A stretch of DNA of 64,000 nt, taken from the NCBI GenBank assembly GCA_003415625.1, contig PYIU01000006.1, positions 1-64,000 on the forward strand, in the 5' to 3' direction. This document shows, piece by piece, positions 35,329 to 49,482 of this stretch. This DNA is from Aquanectria penicillioides. Lineage: Eukaryota > Ascomycota > Sordariomycetes > Hypocreales > Nectriaceae. Position numbers and translations under genes: made by a program. Positions within the stretch are counted from its first letter, which is position 1. The number at the start of each line of letters is the position of its first letter. The notes beneath the pieces were generated by a model, which had not been told where the DNA came from, searched no databases, and saw nothing but the letters and a program-made list of their open reading frames with translations.

Positions 35329-37991
35329 AACTTATCTTTAATTGCCTTAAGTAATCTTTATATTCTTTAAGGCATTTTATTTAATATTCCTAGCAATAGG
35401 TATAATAATCTTAATTAAGCTAAATTAATATTAAAGGAGCATTTCTCCTTTTAAAGATATATAATTAAATATAACTTTAGTAGCTTTAATAAAGGGCATT
35501 CCTAAAATAAAAGGAATAAAAATATATTCTCTTAAAGCAATATAGAATCTCTATACTATTTAAATATTTTTAAAAAATAGCTTAATATTTACTTCTTTAT
35601 ATATTTAAATTTAATTATTAAAGTAAAATATAGTAAAAGCTTCTATAGGCTTTATTTTTAATTTATATTTTTATACTATTTTATTAAAAATAATATTTTC
35701 TTTTAACCTAAAATCTACTAAAGCTTTTTAAATTATTCTATTAAGGTTACTTAACTTTATTTAAATTTTTAGCAGTTCTTAGCATTAAGCTAAAGTTCTT
35801 TAATGCTATTAATCTAAAATGTTTATATAGACTATTAAATACATTTAATTAAATATAACCTTTCTCCCTTTAATTATTATATAGCTAATATTAACTTTAT
35901 TAATACTTCCTTAATCCTTAATAAGATATTTTTTAGGCAATAGTATATAATAAAGTTTAGATTCCTTTTTAATTAATATACTATTAATACTATACTATTT
36001 AGTAATATAATTAAAGTACTTCTTTAAGAATATTACTTTTAGATTATTAATTATAATTAAGTTAATAGCTTATTGAATTTATCTCTTTTTAAGTAAGGGT
36101 TTAAGTTTTATTTATTTAACTTCTTTTATTCCCTTTATATAATTAAAAACTATCTTTAAGATATTATTACCTAAAGGAGAGTTAAGAGTAATTAAGTCCT
36201 TAATAGTTATTTAAACTTTTAATTTTACTACCTTTTTATAAACTTATCTCTTTATTTAAATAACCTTAAGCATTTAATTAAAAGCATTTTAATCCTTTTC
36301 TTTAAGAATAATATTAGCAATCTCTTTATTTTTAATAAGTTCTTTATTTATAACCTAAATAAAAGATTAAGTTCCTTTTTCCTTTTTTTAATTAACCAAT
36401 TTCTCTTTTAATTCTACTTTTATGCATTTTATAGTATTAGTTTTTAATATAATATTAGCAATAAAAGGGTTATTAATTAATTCTATAGCTTAATTATCAA
36501 TAAGGATATAGTTAACTTTAGGTTCTTAAGTCTCCTTAAGGGAATTCCTACTAAGCATTAAAGAGCTATATTTTAGTTAGTTAATATACCTAAAAAAGTC
36601 TTTAATTAAATGCTTCTCTTTCTTAGCAATTTACCATTTCTATATATTTAGCTTATTTACTATTATAACTTTAGCTTAGCTATAAATCTTAAAGGTAAAG
36701 AATTTTAGGATCTATAAAATAATTATTTTTCTTACTCCTTTTTTAATAGTAAGCTTATATATTAGTTTTAAGGGTAGTAAAAGTTTCTATTGCCCTATTT
36801 AAATAAAGCTAGTATTGCTATTATAATCTATAAATTCCCTTTTTCTATCTTCTATAAAAAGTAAGTAATAGTTTAAAAAATGCCTTACTTTTATATAATA
36901 GAAGCACTTTAAATCCCTATTATAACTTATATTAATATAGAAGTTATAATAAAGATATATATAATTAAATTCTTCTATTTAATTAAAGTTATTTTTAATT
37001 AATAATAATAATTCTATTTTTAGTTAATTAATCTCTTAATATATAATTCTCTTTAACTCTTGCAATTTATTTATAATATCTTAGGCTATATTAATTTATA
37101 GCTTTTCTATTCCTTTAGTAAAAAGACTTAATTCCCCTTTTAAGCTTTAAATAGGATTAAAGAACTTAAGCTCTTAATGCTAAAGCTAATTTTAATAAGC
37201 AAAAGGTTTTTTAGTTTTCCTAAAATATTTAAAATTATTATTCTTCCTTTCTATCTAAAAGATTTAGATTCCTTTCTTAATATTAAAGAAGTTCTTAATT
37301 AGCCCAATTATCTCCTTATACCTTATTATTCTTAAGGTATTTAGGTATTTCCCTTTCTATTAATAAATATTAATAATAATGTTTTTTAGTATAGCATTAT
37401 AAACAGCCTAAGCCTATACTATAAAAGCCTTTTAGCCAATAGAATTTACTTTTCTATTAAATTAAGCATATTTTATAAGCCACTAAAGGATAACTCTATA
37501 CTCTATAAATTAAATTAAAGTTATATTTATTTACTAAAGCTTATTTTTAAATAGATTTAATTAATTTAAATTTTAATACTTAAAGGTTTTTAAGAGGTTT
37601 TACTTTATAGCAGCCTAATTATTGCCTTTTAGTAAGTTTATAATATTTTAAAATACTTTAAAGGTTATATAGTATATAAAAGCTTTACCCTTTATACTAT
37701 CTATAACTCTTTAGCTAATTATAAATCTATTATATAATTTAAAAAAATGCATAATATTCCTTTTATTAAAAATTATATTAAGCAATTAAATAAAAGTAAT
37801 AATTACTTTTATTATTTTAGCTAATATATTTAATTTATTCTTTTTAGGAATATTAATATTAATAGTATTAATTAACTTAAAAAGAATAGTTAAAAATTAT
37901 TAATTATATTAACTCCCTTTACTTTTAATAGAGCTTAAAGGGTTTAATTGCATTTAATTAAATATTCCCTTTATTTTCTTATCTAAAGGCA
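35302..37991 (-). pseudogene. gag: Decayed gag-protease of Gypsy copy 2
   Basis: Collinear with 3441-6130 of copy 1. The zinc-knuckle region maps to about 36864-36905 and the protease site to about 35694-35717. It is too mutated to read on its own and is identified by alignment. Confidence 0.8.
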
Positions 37992-38834
37992 TTAATAAAT
38001 TATAGTTATTAGGATTCCTATAATAAGTGTTTTAGTGTATATATATAGGGAAGTATAGACTAGCTGCCTAACTCTTAGGGTTATAAATTGCAATAAAACA
38101 ATATATATATATAATAAAAGAATAAAATAATAAAATAAATTAAAATATATACTAAAATAATTAAAAAAAGTAAAGAAAAGAAATAATAGTATTATATTTA
38201 ATAAGGCTTTATTTTAATAAATTTAAACTAGCTTTTTAAAGTTAATAACAATAGATAAAGTAGCCAATTAAAATAGTAATAAATATATATATATGCCCTT
38301 TAGCTAAAGTCTAAAGACTAATAAAAATAATAAAAATTTCCTATTCCCTATAATTAATTAAGGGTTAAGTAATCTTCTTCTTTCTCTTCCTTCTCCTTTT
38401 TTAATCTATAAACTAAGCTTTTAGCAGTCTTAAGTATACTTTAATATTCAAAAGTATTTAATTAAATACTTATGCATTATTTACACTATTATTTCACTTT
38501 ATATGCCTTTATACTAATATATTAGTACTATACTAAATTATTGAATTTTTTATATATCTACCTTAACTATAATAATAGGTTTTCTTTTTTTAAAATGCAA
38601 ACTTATATTAATATCTTTACTTACTTTTAGTATTATTTTCAATCTTAATGCCCTCTATTTTTATAAAAGTAATAGGTTTTTTAATATCTAAAAATTCCTA
38701 AATCTTTACAATTAATTGTCCACTACTTCTTTAGGTTCTTAATAATAGCTTAAAAGTATTATTAAAAAGTTTAATTAAATACTTTAGTATCTTTTTAAAT
38801 AACTTAAAGGCTTCTCCCTACTATAACCTCTAAA

Positions 38835-39216
38835 TGTATTAATGGATAGGGATACTAGCTAAAATATATACCCTACCTAAAAGAGTATAGGGTAAATAAG
38901 TTTAATTAAAGACTAAATAGCCTTTTTAAGCAGCTATAAACAACTTAAAAGAGTATTAAAGCATTTAATCGAATGCTTTAAAGTATCCCTTAAAGAAAAG
39001 AAAGAAAGAAAATAGAGCAAAAAGTTATAAATAAAGTAATATTATAAGGGGCTGCACTAAGACTTTAATAGGGTCTAAATGCAAAGAATTTAAAATTTTA
39101 AAAATAAAAATTAATTAAAGAAAACTGCCTAATTATTTCCTATATCTTTAAGGTCCCTTTTATCTTCTTAACCAATCTAATAATAGATTGATCTATATTA
39201 CTTTAGACCCTAACTT
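38835..39216 (-). repeat. 5' LTR of Gypsy copy 2
   Basis: 382 bp, starting tgtattaatggatagggata on the + strand and ending accctaactt, followed by the duplication aatac. Confidence 0.94.
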
Positions 39217-39633
39217 AATACTATAAATTGCAAATCTTCTATAGATCTACTATAGATCTTAATACCGCAAATTGCAAATCTTTTATAGATTTACTATAGA
39301 TTTTAATACTGCAAATTGCAAATCTTCTATAGATCTACTATAGATCTTAATACCGCAAATCGCAAATCTTCTATAGATCTACTATAGATCTTAATACTGC
39401 AAATTGCAAATCTTCTATAGATCTACTATAGATCTTAATACTGCAAATTGCAAATCTTCTATAGATCTACTATAGATCTTAGCACTATAAATTGCAAATC
39501 TTCTATAAATCTACTATAGATCTTAGCACTACAAATTGCAAATCTTCTATAGATCTATTATAAATCTTAGCACTATAAATTGCAAATCTTCTATAGATCT
39601 ACTATAAATCTTAGCACTGCAAATCGCAAATCT
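39217..39633. repeat. 44-bp minisatellite, right fragment
   Basis: About 9.5 units of the same 44-bp repeat seen at 26704-26806. Units contain two AGATCT-centred inverted repeats (tatagatctacta). Variation is confined to a few C/T and G/A positions. It is not CRISPR: there are no unique spacers and the whole 44 bp repeats. Confidence 0.93.
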
Positions 39634-39917
39634 ATTTATTTTATTATTAAGTAAGGTATACTAACTTAAGTACTTAAATACTTAAGATTTAAGGCATTAT
39701 TAGCTTTATTAGCTAAAGGAATAGAAAATGCTTTTTAATTAAGTCCTTAAGTATTATTCTCTTTATTTTTATTGCTATTACTATCCCTAAAGCCTTTTAT
39801 TTCTTTATTTATTAACTCTTTATAATGCTAAAATAAAGTATTATTAATTACTTTTATAATATATTTACTAGCTAATAGATTATTTAAAAATACCTCTTTT
39901 TATAACTTATAGATAAT
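39634..39917. other. A+T-rich spacer before Gypsy copy 3
   Basis: About 280 bp with no recognisable frame or repeat. The last five bases, ataat (39913-39917), are the left target duplication of Gypsy copy 3. Confidence 0.5.
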
Positions 39918-40299
39918 AAGTTAAAATCTAAGGTAATATAGATCAATCTATTATTAAATTAATTAAAAAGATAAAAGGGACCTTAAAGATATAAGAAATA
40001 AATAAGCAGTTTTCTTTAATCAATTTTTATTTTTAAAATTCTAAATTCCTTGCATTTAGACTCTATTAAAGTTCTAGTGCAGTCCCTTATAATATTACTT
40101 TATTTATAACTTTTTACTTTATTTTCTTTCTTTTTTTTCTTTAAGGGATACTTTAAAGCCTTTAATTAAATGCTTTAATACTCTTTTAAGTTATTTGCAG
40201 CTACTTAAAAAGGCTATTTAGTCTTTAATTGAACTTGCTTACCCTATACCCTTTTAAATAAAGTATATATTTTAGCTAGTATTTTTATCTATTAATATA
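39918..40299 (+). repeat. 5' LTR of Gypsy copy 3
   Basis: 382 bp, starting aagttaaaatctaagg and ending attaatata. Many G residues that survive in copy 1 are A here: the copy 1 word ggttggttagg has become aattaattaaa. Confidence 0.94.
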
Positions 40300-41141
40300 T
40301 TTAAAGGTTATAGTAAGGAGAAGCCTTTAAGTTATTTAAAAAGATACTAAAGTATTTAATTAAACTCTTTAGTAATACTTTTAAGCTATTATTAAGAATC
40401 TAAAGAAATAATAGATAATTAATTATAAAGATTTAGGAATTTTTAAATACTAAAAAACCTATTACTTTTATAAAAATAAAGGGCATTAAAATTAAAAATA
40501 ATACTAAAAGTAAATAAAGATATTAATATAAATTTGCATTTTAAAAAAAGAAAACCTATTACTATAGTTAGGGTAGATATATAGAAAAATTCAATAATCT
40601 AATATAGTGTTAATATATTAGCATAAAGGTATATAAGGTAAAATAATAGTGCAAATAATATATAAGCATTTAATTAAATACTTTTAAATATTAAAGTATA
40701 TTTAAAACTGCTAAAAGCTTAATTTATAGATTAAAAAAGAAAAAAAAAGAGAAAAAAAAGATTACTTAATCCTTAATTAATTATAAAGAATAGAAAATTT
40801 TTATTATTTTTACTAATCTTTAGACTTTAGCTAAAAGGTATATATATATATTTATTACTATTTTAATTAGCTACTTTATCTATTATTATTAACTTTAAAA
40901 AGCTAATTTAAATTTATTAAAATAAAGCCTTATTAAATATAATATTACTATTCTTTTTCTTTACTTTTTTTAATTATTTTAATATATATCTTAATTTATT
41001 TTATTATTTTATTCTTTTATTATATATATATATTATTTTATTGTAATTTATAACTTTAGGAGTTAGGCAGCTAGCCTATACTCCCCTATATATATATACT
41101 AAAATACTTATTATAGAAATCTTAATAACTATAATTTACTA

Positions 41142-43831
41142 ATGCCTTTAGATAAAAAAACAAAAGGAATATTTAATTAAATGCAATTAAACCCCTTAAG
41201 CCCTATTAAAAGTAAAGGGAATTAATATAATTAATAATTTTTAACTATCCTTTTTAAGTTAATTAATACTATTAATATTAATATTCTTAAAGAGAATAAA
41301 TTAAATATATTAGCTAAAATAATAAAAGTAATTATTACCTTTATTTAATTATTTAATATAATTTTTAATAAAAGAAATATTATATATTTCCTTAAATTAT
41401 ATAATAGATTTATAATTAGCTAAAAAATTATAAATAGTATAAAGGGTAAAGCTCTTATATACTATATAACCTTTAAAGTATCTTAAGATATTATAAACTT
41501 ACTAAAAGGCAATAATTAGCTTATTATAAAGCAAAACCTTTTAGAAACCTTTAAGTATTAGAATTTAAATTAATTAAATTTACTTAAAAATAAGCTCTAA
41601 TAAATAAATATAACTTTAATTCAATCTATAGAGTATAGAGTTATCCTTTAATAGCTTATAAAGTATGCCTAACTTAATAGAAAAGTAAATTCTATTAGCT
41701 AAAAGGCTTCTATAGTATAGGCTTAGGCTATTTATAATATTATATTAAAAAACATTATTATTAATATTTACTAATAAAAAGGGAAACACTTAAATACCTT
41801 AAGAATAATAAAGTATAAAAAGATAATTAAGCTAATTAAAAACTTTCTTAATATTAAAAAAGAAATTTAAATCTTTTAAATAGAAAAAAAGAATAATAAC
41901 TTTAGATATTTTAGGAAAACTAAAAAACCTTTTGCTTATTAAAATTAGCTTTAGTATTAAAAGCTTAAGTTCCTTAATTCTATCTAAAGCTTAAAAAAGA
42001 AATTAAGTCTTCTTACTAAAGAAATAAAAAAGCTATAAATTAATATAGCCTAAAATATTATAAATAAATTATAAAAGTTAAAAAGGATTATATACTAAAA
42101 GATTAATTAACTAAAAATAGAATTATTATTATTAATTAAAAACAATTTTAATTAAATAAAAGAATTTAATTATATATATTTTTATTATAACTTCTATATT
42201 AATATAAGTTATAATAGGGATTTAAAGTGCTTTTATTATATAAAAATAAAGCATTTTTTAAACTATTGCTTATTTTTTATAGAAAATAAAAGAAAGGAAT
42301 TTATAAACTATAATAGTAATGCTAGCTTTATTTAAATAAAGCAATAGAAACTCTTATTGCCCTTAAAACTAATATATAAGCTTGCTATTAATAAAGAAGT
42401 AAGAAAAATAGTTATTTTATAGATCCTAAAATTCCTTACCTTTAAGATTTATAGCTAAGCTAAAGTTATAATAGTAAATAAGCTAAATACATAAAAATAA
42501 TAGATTATTAAGAAAAAAAAGCATTTAATTAAAGACTTCTTTAAGCATATTAATTAACTAAAGTATAGCTTTTTAATGCTTAATAGGAATACCCTTAAGG
42601 AGACCTAAGAACCTAAAGTTAATTGTATTCTTATTAATAATTAAGCTATAAAATTAATTAATAACCCTTTTATTGCTAATATTATATTAGAAACTAATGC
42701 TATAAAATGCATAAAAGTAAAATTAAAAAAGAAATTAATTAATTAAAAAGAGGAAAAGGGAATTTAGTCTTTTATTTAAGTTATAAATAGGGAATTTATT
42801 AAAAATAAAAAGATTGCTAATATTATTCTTAAAGAAAAGAATTAAAATGCTTTTAATTAAATGCTTAAAGTTATTTAAATAAAGAGATAAATTTATAAAA
42901 AGGTAATAAAATTAAAAGTTTAAATAACTATTAAGAATTTAATTACTTTTAACCCTCTTTTAAGTAATAATATCTTAAAAATAGTTTTTAATTATATAAA
43001 GGGAATAAAAGAAGTTAAATAAATAAAACCTAAACCTTTATTTAAAAAAAAATAGATTTAACAAGCTATTAATTTAATTATAATTAATAATCTAAAAGCA
43101 ATATTCTTAAAGGAGTACTTTAACTATATTGCTAAGCAATATAGTATTAATAGTATATTAATTAAAAAGGAATCTAAAATTTATTATATACTATTGCCTA
43201 AAGAATACTTTATTAAGGATTAAAGAAATATTAATAAAGTTAATATTAGCTATATAATAATTAAAGGGGGAAAAGTTATATTTAATTAAATGCATTTAAT
43301 AGTCTATATAAATGTTTTAAACTAATAGTATTAAAAAACTTTAGCTTAATGCTAAGAACTACTAAAAATTTAAGTAAAGTTAAGTAACCCTAATAGAATA
43401 ACTTAAAAAGCTTTAGTGGATTTTAGGTTAAAAGGAAATATTATCTTTAATAAAATAGTATAAAAATGCAAGCTAAAAGTAAAGCCTATAAAAGCTTTTA
43501 CTATATTTTACTTTAATAATTAAATCTAAATGCATAAAGAAGTGAATATTAAGCTATTTTTTAAAAATATTTAAATAGTATAGAGATTCTATATTGCTTT
43601 AAGAGAATATATTTCTATTCTTTTTATTTTAGGAATGCTCTTTATTAAGGCTACTAAAGTTATATTTAATTATATATCTCTAAAAGGAGAAATGCTTCTA
43701 TAATATTAATTTAGCTTAATTAAAATTATTATACCTATTGCTAAAAATATTAAATAGAATGCCTTAAGGAGTATAAAGACTACTTAAAGCAACTAAAAAT
43801 AAATCCCTAAAGTTCTTTTAGACTAATAGAA
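41142..43831 (+). pseudogene. gag: Decayed gag-protease of Gypsy copy 3
   Basis: Collinear with copy 1 (offset 37,701), with the ATG retained at 41142. The zinc-knuckle equivalent is at about 42228-42269 (CFYYIKIKHFLNYC): the Gly before His and the second Cys are lost. The protease site at about 43416 reads VDFRLKGN. Non-functional. Confidence 0.82.
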
Positions 43832-46800
43832 TTATAGAGTCTAAAAGAAAATAATAATAAGCATTTAATTAAATAGTTAAATAAAGTATTAATAAAAGCA
43901 ATAATTTAATTAATAGTTAAGAATTAATTAAAGGTTAACTATATAAAAGTAATAAAAGTAAAGAAGAAGCTATAGTTAGCTATATATTAAAAAAAGAAAG
44001 TAGTATTTATTAATATAATATATAAATAAAAAGCTAATAAAATATATCCTAAAGATAATATTTTATTAAATAGATCTATCCTTAAAGGGGATCTATATTA
44101 AAAGGAAAAAAGATAAAAGAAAGTAAAGGGAGACCTTAAAGAGAAGTTTAAATACTTAAAGCTTTTAATACTTAAATTCTTTAAAATAGCTAAAGGATTA
44201 AAGCTATATAAAAAAAGACTTTAGAAAGTAATTAATTAAATAGAAGGGATTCTTATTAATAAAGAAAGAAGTATTCTTTTAGAAATTCTCTATAATAAAG
44301 AAGTAGTACTTACTTAAAATTTTAAGGAGTATAAAAGACTAAACCCTAAAGTAGCCCTTTTATAGATTATTAAGATAATTAAATATAAAGTTTAGTAAAT
44401 AGAAAATATTTTAATCCCTAAAGGATTAAAAAAGAAAATTATTAAATTGCTAAAAACTTAAATAAAAAGAGAAATCCTTTAAGAGTTTTATACTGCCTAT
44501 TAAAACCTATATATACTAATAGTAAAAAAGAATAGTAGACTTTATTTAATTAATTTAGCTAAAAGATATAATATATATATAATATAAAATAGATTAATTC
44601 CTTTAGGAGCTAATAAATTTTTAGCTAAATTTAAAATATATAAAATCTTAACTCTTTTAGACTTTTTTTTAGAATATAATTAAATTTCTTTAATAAAGAA
44701 AAGTTAGGATTTAATAACTTTTAATATACTATTAAGGCTTTTTAGAATATATACCTTACTATAAGAAGGAATTAATTTAGTAGTATAGTTCTTAAGGATT
44801 ATAATTAAAATCCTCTTTAATTTATTACTAAAAGTCTATTAAGCCTTCTTAAATAATATTGCTATTAAAGGACTAAAAACTAAATATAATAGAAAGGAGG
44901 TGCTTTTTAATATATAGAAATTTATTTTAAAGCATTTAATTAATTTAAATAAAACTCTTTTAAATATTAAGCTATTTAAGTGTATAATTTCTATAGAGAA
45001 ATTAAAGTTCTATTAATATATTGCAATTATTATTAAATATTTATATAATATAGCTAAAAGGCAGCTAGTAAAGAAAAAATTAATTAAGATTAATAAATAA
45101 AAAAGATATTATAACCTAAAATAGATTAAAGCATTTTTAGAAATTATAGGCTACTATTAAATTTAAATTAAAAGATATATTTAAATTACTAAATCTTTTA
45201 CCTAATTATTAAGGAAGAATACTATATAGATATAGGGTAAAGAATAAGCTAATACTATAGTAATTCTTAAAGAAAAGATAATTTTTACTTTTATTTTAGT
45301 AATATTAAACCTTTCTAAAGGATTTAAGGAGGTCATTCTTATAATTAATACCAATAAAGAAGGCTAAAGTATAGTATTAATATAAATAATAAAGGGGAAA
45401 AGGCATTTAATAAAGTATAAATCTAGTTTTTAAACTTTTATAGAATAAAGGTATAATACTATTAAACTTAAATATAAAAGTATATTATATAGGATTAAAT
45501 ACCTTTATAGCTATATATATAAATTGCTCTTTATCTTAAAGATAGATTCTTAAGTTTTAATCTACTAGCTTAATAGTAAAGCTAGTAATATCCTTAATGC
45601 AATAGTTATTTAATAGATTAATTATATTTTATTGTTTAACTTTACTATTTAATATATTCCTAAAGATAAAAATAATATAGCTAATAGGCTATTTAAAAAA
45701 GGTTTAAAAGCATTTAATTAAATAGACTAAAAGGCTAAAAGTAATATTAAAGAGTTTATTAATGCTTATTTTAATATTATTAAAATTAAAAATAAACTAA
45801 TAGAGTTAAAAAAGAATTATAGTAAACCCTTATTGTAATTAAGGAAATACTTACTTTTATTAAAAAGGCTAATAAATATTACCCTATAGAATTATTAATA
45901 CTTATAGCTAAAGGCTAAAAAACACTTTATAAAAGGTAGCTATTTATAGATTAAGGCTAAAAAAAAGGAAGGCAACTTAAGGTTAATTATAAAGAAGAAA
46001 GATATTTAAAAGGATTTAATTAAATTATACTATATTAATAGAGGGCATTATAGTTATAATGCTATTTATATACTTCTTTTTAAAAGGTACTATTAGTAAA
46101 ATGCAAAAAGGAGTATTATAAAAGCTATTAGGCAATACCTAATATATTAAATATATATTCCCTAAAGATTAATAGAAATCTCTATATCTATTAAGCCTAT
46201 TTACTTAATAATAAAGATTTATTTTAATAAATAGTATATACCTTTTAATAAAGGATTTAAATTTATACTAAAAGCTAAATGCAATCTTTATAGATAGATA
46301 AAGGCTAAGCTAATCCTAAGATTAAATAGTTATTATATTATAAAATTCCTTAAAAAACTGCACTATTAGTATAGAATGCTAAAAAGAATAATTATTAATA
46401 ATAAAAAAGAGATTATAAAAGGGATTCCTAAAGATTTTAATAGCTTTAGTATAGAAGTTATTAATACTTTTATTTATAACCCTAAAGTAAATAGACTTAT
46501 TAAAAGTAATTATACTACTATAATAAGTTTTCTAAAGAAAAAGAATAAAGAAAAAGAAAAATAAATAAATATTTTACTAATAGCTTTATTAGCTAAAAAA
46601 GCAGCTATTTATGCCTTATATAAAAGATTACCTTTTTATTTACTTTATAGATAGAAGCCAGTCCTTTCTTTAAAAGTAAAAGTGCTTATATAGCATTTAA
46701 TTAAATAGAATAATATAACCTCTATTAAAAACTTGCTTAAATAAAGGATTAAAATCCTAAAGCAAAAGCAAAAAGATATAAAAGAAGCTAGGCAATAAAT

Positions 46801-47431
46801 AATTGCATTCTAAAGGTTAATTGCTAATAAAAAGACTAAAAAGAATTAATATAGGCTGCATAAAGAGCCTTTTACTATTAGAGATTTAGTTCTTTAATAT
46901 AATATATAAAATTAAAAGAATATATTTTATATTATAAAGATAAAGCTATATTAATTAAGCCCTTATAGAATTACTAATATATTTAATAAAATAAAAAGTT
47001 ATATTCTTAATACTATAAATAGAGTTAAGCTTTTTAATATAACTTATAGTAATTAATTAAGGAAGTTTATAAAGAATAAAAATAAATAGTAAGTAAGTAA
47101 AAATAATAAAAAGACTCTTAATATAAATTAAAAAGTATTACTAAAAGTAAGAAAAGAAAGAAAAGCATTTAATTAAATGCAAACTAAATCTATAGAATAG
47201 TAAAAATAAAATAAACTTAATTTAAATGCTATAAAAAGCTTAAACAATAATACTATAATATATACTTATATTAGGCTTAAGAAGATTATTAAAGTTTAAA
47301 TTCTAAAGATAAATAGCAATTAATAAATGCAGTACTAAAATATAATAAGCAATTAATTAAATAGTTAGTAATAGCATTAAACTAAAGATAGCTAAATTGC
47401 TATTAAAGGAGGGATGCTAAAAGTTAAAAAG
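43805..47431 (+). pseudogene. pol: Decayed pol of Gypsy copy 3
   Basis: Collinear with copy 1 pol and in the same -1 register relative to gag, with no net indel across the junction. The RT box at 44843-44857 reads AFLNN. A 62-codon open remnant of the integrase core lies at 46376-46564 (IINNKKEI and NRLIKSNYTT). All catalytic acids are changed. Confidence 0.87.
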
Positions 47432-47869
47432 GGAAAAATAAAGATATTAAAATTAATATTATATTAAAAAAAGATAAGCTGCCTAAAATAAAGTAAAGAA
47501 GCAAAATAAAGAGCAATTAAAGGCAAGCAAAAGGATAGTAAAACTAAATAAAATTAAATAAAAATAACTAAAAATTAGCTAAAAACCCTAAAAAATACTA
47601 AAAATCCCTAAAAATCCCTTAAAATCTATCTAAAAACTTTAAAAATTATATTAAAAATTAATAAAAATAAAATAAAAATGCCTAAAAACTATAGCAAAAG
47701 GGTTAAAATTATTTAAAAATAGATAAAAATATATAAAAAATAGTAAAAAATAAAGTATTAATATTTATAAAAAATTTAAAAATCTAAATATATTTAATAG
47801 AAATTAAGTTTTAAGGTTATTAAAACAATATAATAATAGCAATAGCCTTAAAGGGCATAAAAACACTTA

Positions 47870-49140
47870 ATTAATTGCTTTATAGCACTATTTTCTATTT
47901 ATTAAACTATTATTAATAAATTAAAAACTATATTTAGCTAGTCTATACTAAAAGATAAACTAAAAACTATTATTTTTATTAATTAAAATCTACTTTATGC
48001 TTTTAATTAAATACTTTTTATATTTATTTAATTAATTAATAATTACTAGCTATATTGCTAATAGAAAAACTATATATAATTTATAGGCAAGTAATTAGCC
48101 TAAAATAATTTACTATAAAAGTTAATAGCTAAATAAACTTACTAATAGTATTTATACTACCTAAAGGAAAGTTATAAAGGCCTTTATAAAGACCCTTTAG
48201 TTAATATCTATAAAGAAAGCTCTATTTACATTTAGATTAACTATTTTAAATATAATTAATATAGTAGCTATCTATATAACTTAATACTAAAATATATATA
48301 TAAAAGGGAGTAAGAATATATTTATTATAAATAGAAATTATAAAAGTATATAATTAAATGCATTTATAATATATAAAGGAATTAATATATTTAATAAAGG
48401 CAATAATAAATGCCTTAATATACTTAAGGCAAGTTAGTAATTAAGTTAAGAAGTACTCTATTAAGTAAGCCTATTCTATAGGGATATATATAAACTAAAG
48501 TTAGCACTAAAGGAAAAGATTTACTTTAAAATAAAGCATTAAATTATAAAATAGTAACTATAAAATAAACTATTAAGTAAGTTTATAATTAGTCTACTTG
48601 CTATTTTCCTTAAAGGCAATTTTAATATATAAAGGCTAGCTAAATTAATTAAGAGCTTAAAAGCTATAAATCTAAATATTAAAGTATTATTAAATTTAAA
48701 AGTATTTAATTAATTACTAAATAAAAATAATAGTTAAAAAGCAATATAAAAAGGAATACTTATTAATTATTTAATAGTAATATTAATAGCATTAATTAAA
48801 GCCTTATAAAAGAAACTATTATAAATATACTAATAAATAAAGCATTAATAAGAGAATTTAAAAGCCTAAATATAGCTAATAGTAAGATTATATATATTAA
48901 GGAAATAATTATAAAGTATAAAGGCAAAAGACTTAAGCTTATTGTAATATAAAGCTATTATAAAATAAAGAATAAAAATTGCAGTAATAACTAAAGGTAT
49001 AAAAGAATTAAGGAAGTAAAAAATAATAAGTAAAAAAGGAAGGAATAAAAGGGGGAGCTAATATAATGCTTTTATAATAAATAGAAAATTAACCCTTAAG
49101 ATTTAAAGTAAAAACTAAATATTAATAAAATTTTTATTAA
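47870..49140 (-). pseudogene. Antisense extra gene of Gypsy copy 3
   Basis: Counterpart of 10170-11440 at the same offset. It is still recognisable by alignment but with more stops. The putative intron donor seen in copy 1 has been altered in this copy (sequence near 48764). Confidence 0.4.
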
Positions 49141-49482
49141 ATATTAAAAAGTATACTATTTTAAAAAACTTATTAGTATTTATATATATATAAATATTAA
49201 AATAGTAATTTACTTAAATAATACTAAACTAAAAATAAAGGCACTTAAGTTATATTAATTTACTTTATACCTATAACTCTTTCCCTTCTTTTAATAATTT
49301 TACAGTAAGTTATATTACTTTAACTTTATTTATAATACCTATAAAATACTAATAATCTTTATCTTTTAAGTTATAAGCATTTAATTATAAGCTTTTAAAC
49401 CTTTTATTAACCTTTATTTTATTTTATAATAGGGCTAAAGAAAGCAACCTTAAGTGCAACTACTTTAAAGGCGCAATTTTTA

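Larger units (their letters stand above)
26807..39216 (-). mobile_element. Ty3/Gypsy retrotransposon, copy 2 (12,410 bp, reverse)
   Basis: This copy is inverted relative to copy 1. Its 3' LTR (26807-27188) and 5' LTR (38835-39216) are both 382 bp, and aatac is duplicated at 26802-26806 and 39217-39221. Position p in copy 1 corresponds to about 41432-p here, with almost no indels over 12.4 kb. It is much more RIP-mutated than copy 1, and most remaining G and C have gone to A and T. It inserted into the 44-bp minisatellite. Confidence 0.95.

Noticed and set aside
39217..39633. CRISPR-like array
   Set aside because: The 44-bp units repeat in full with no unique spacers, and the genome is eukaryotic.
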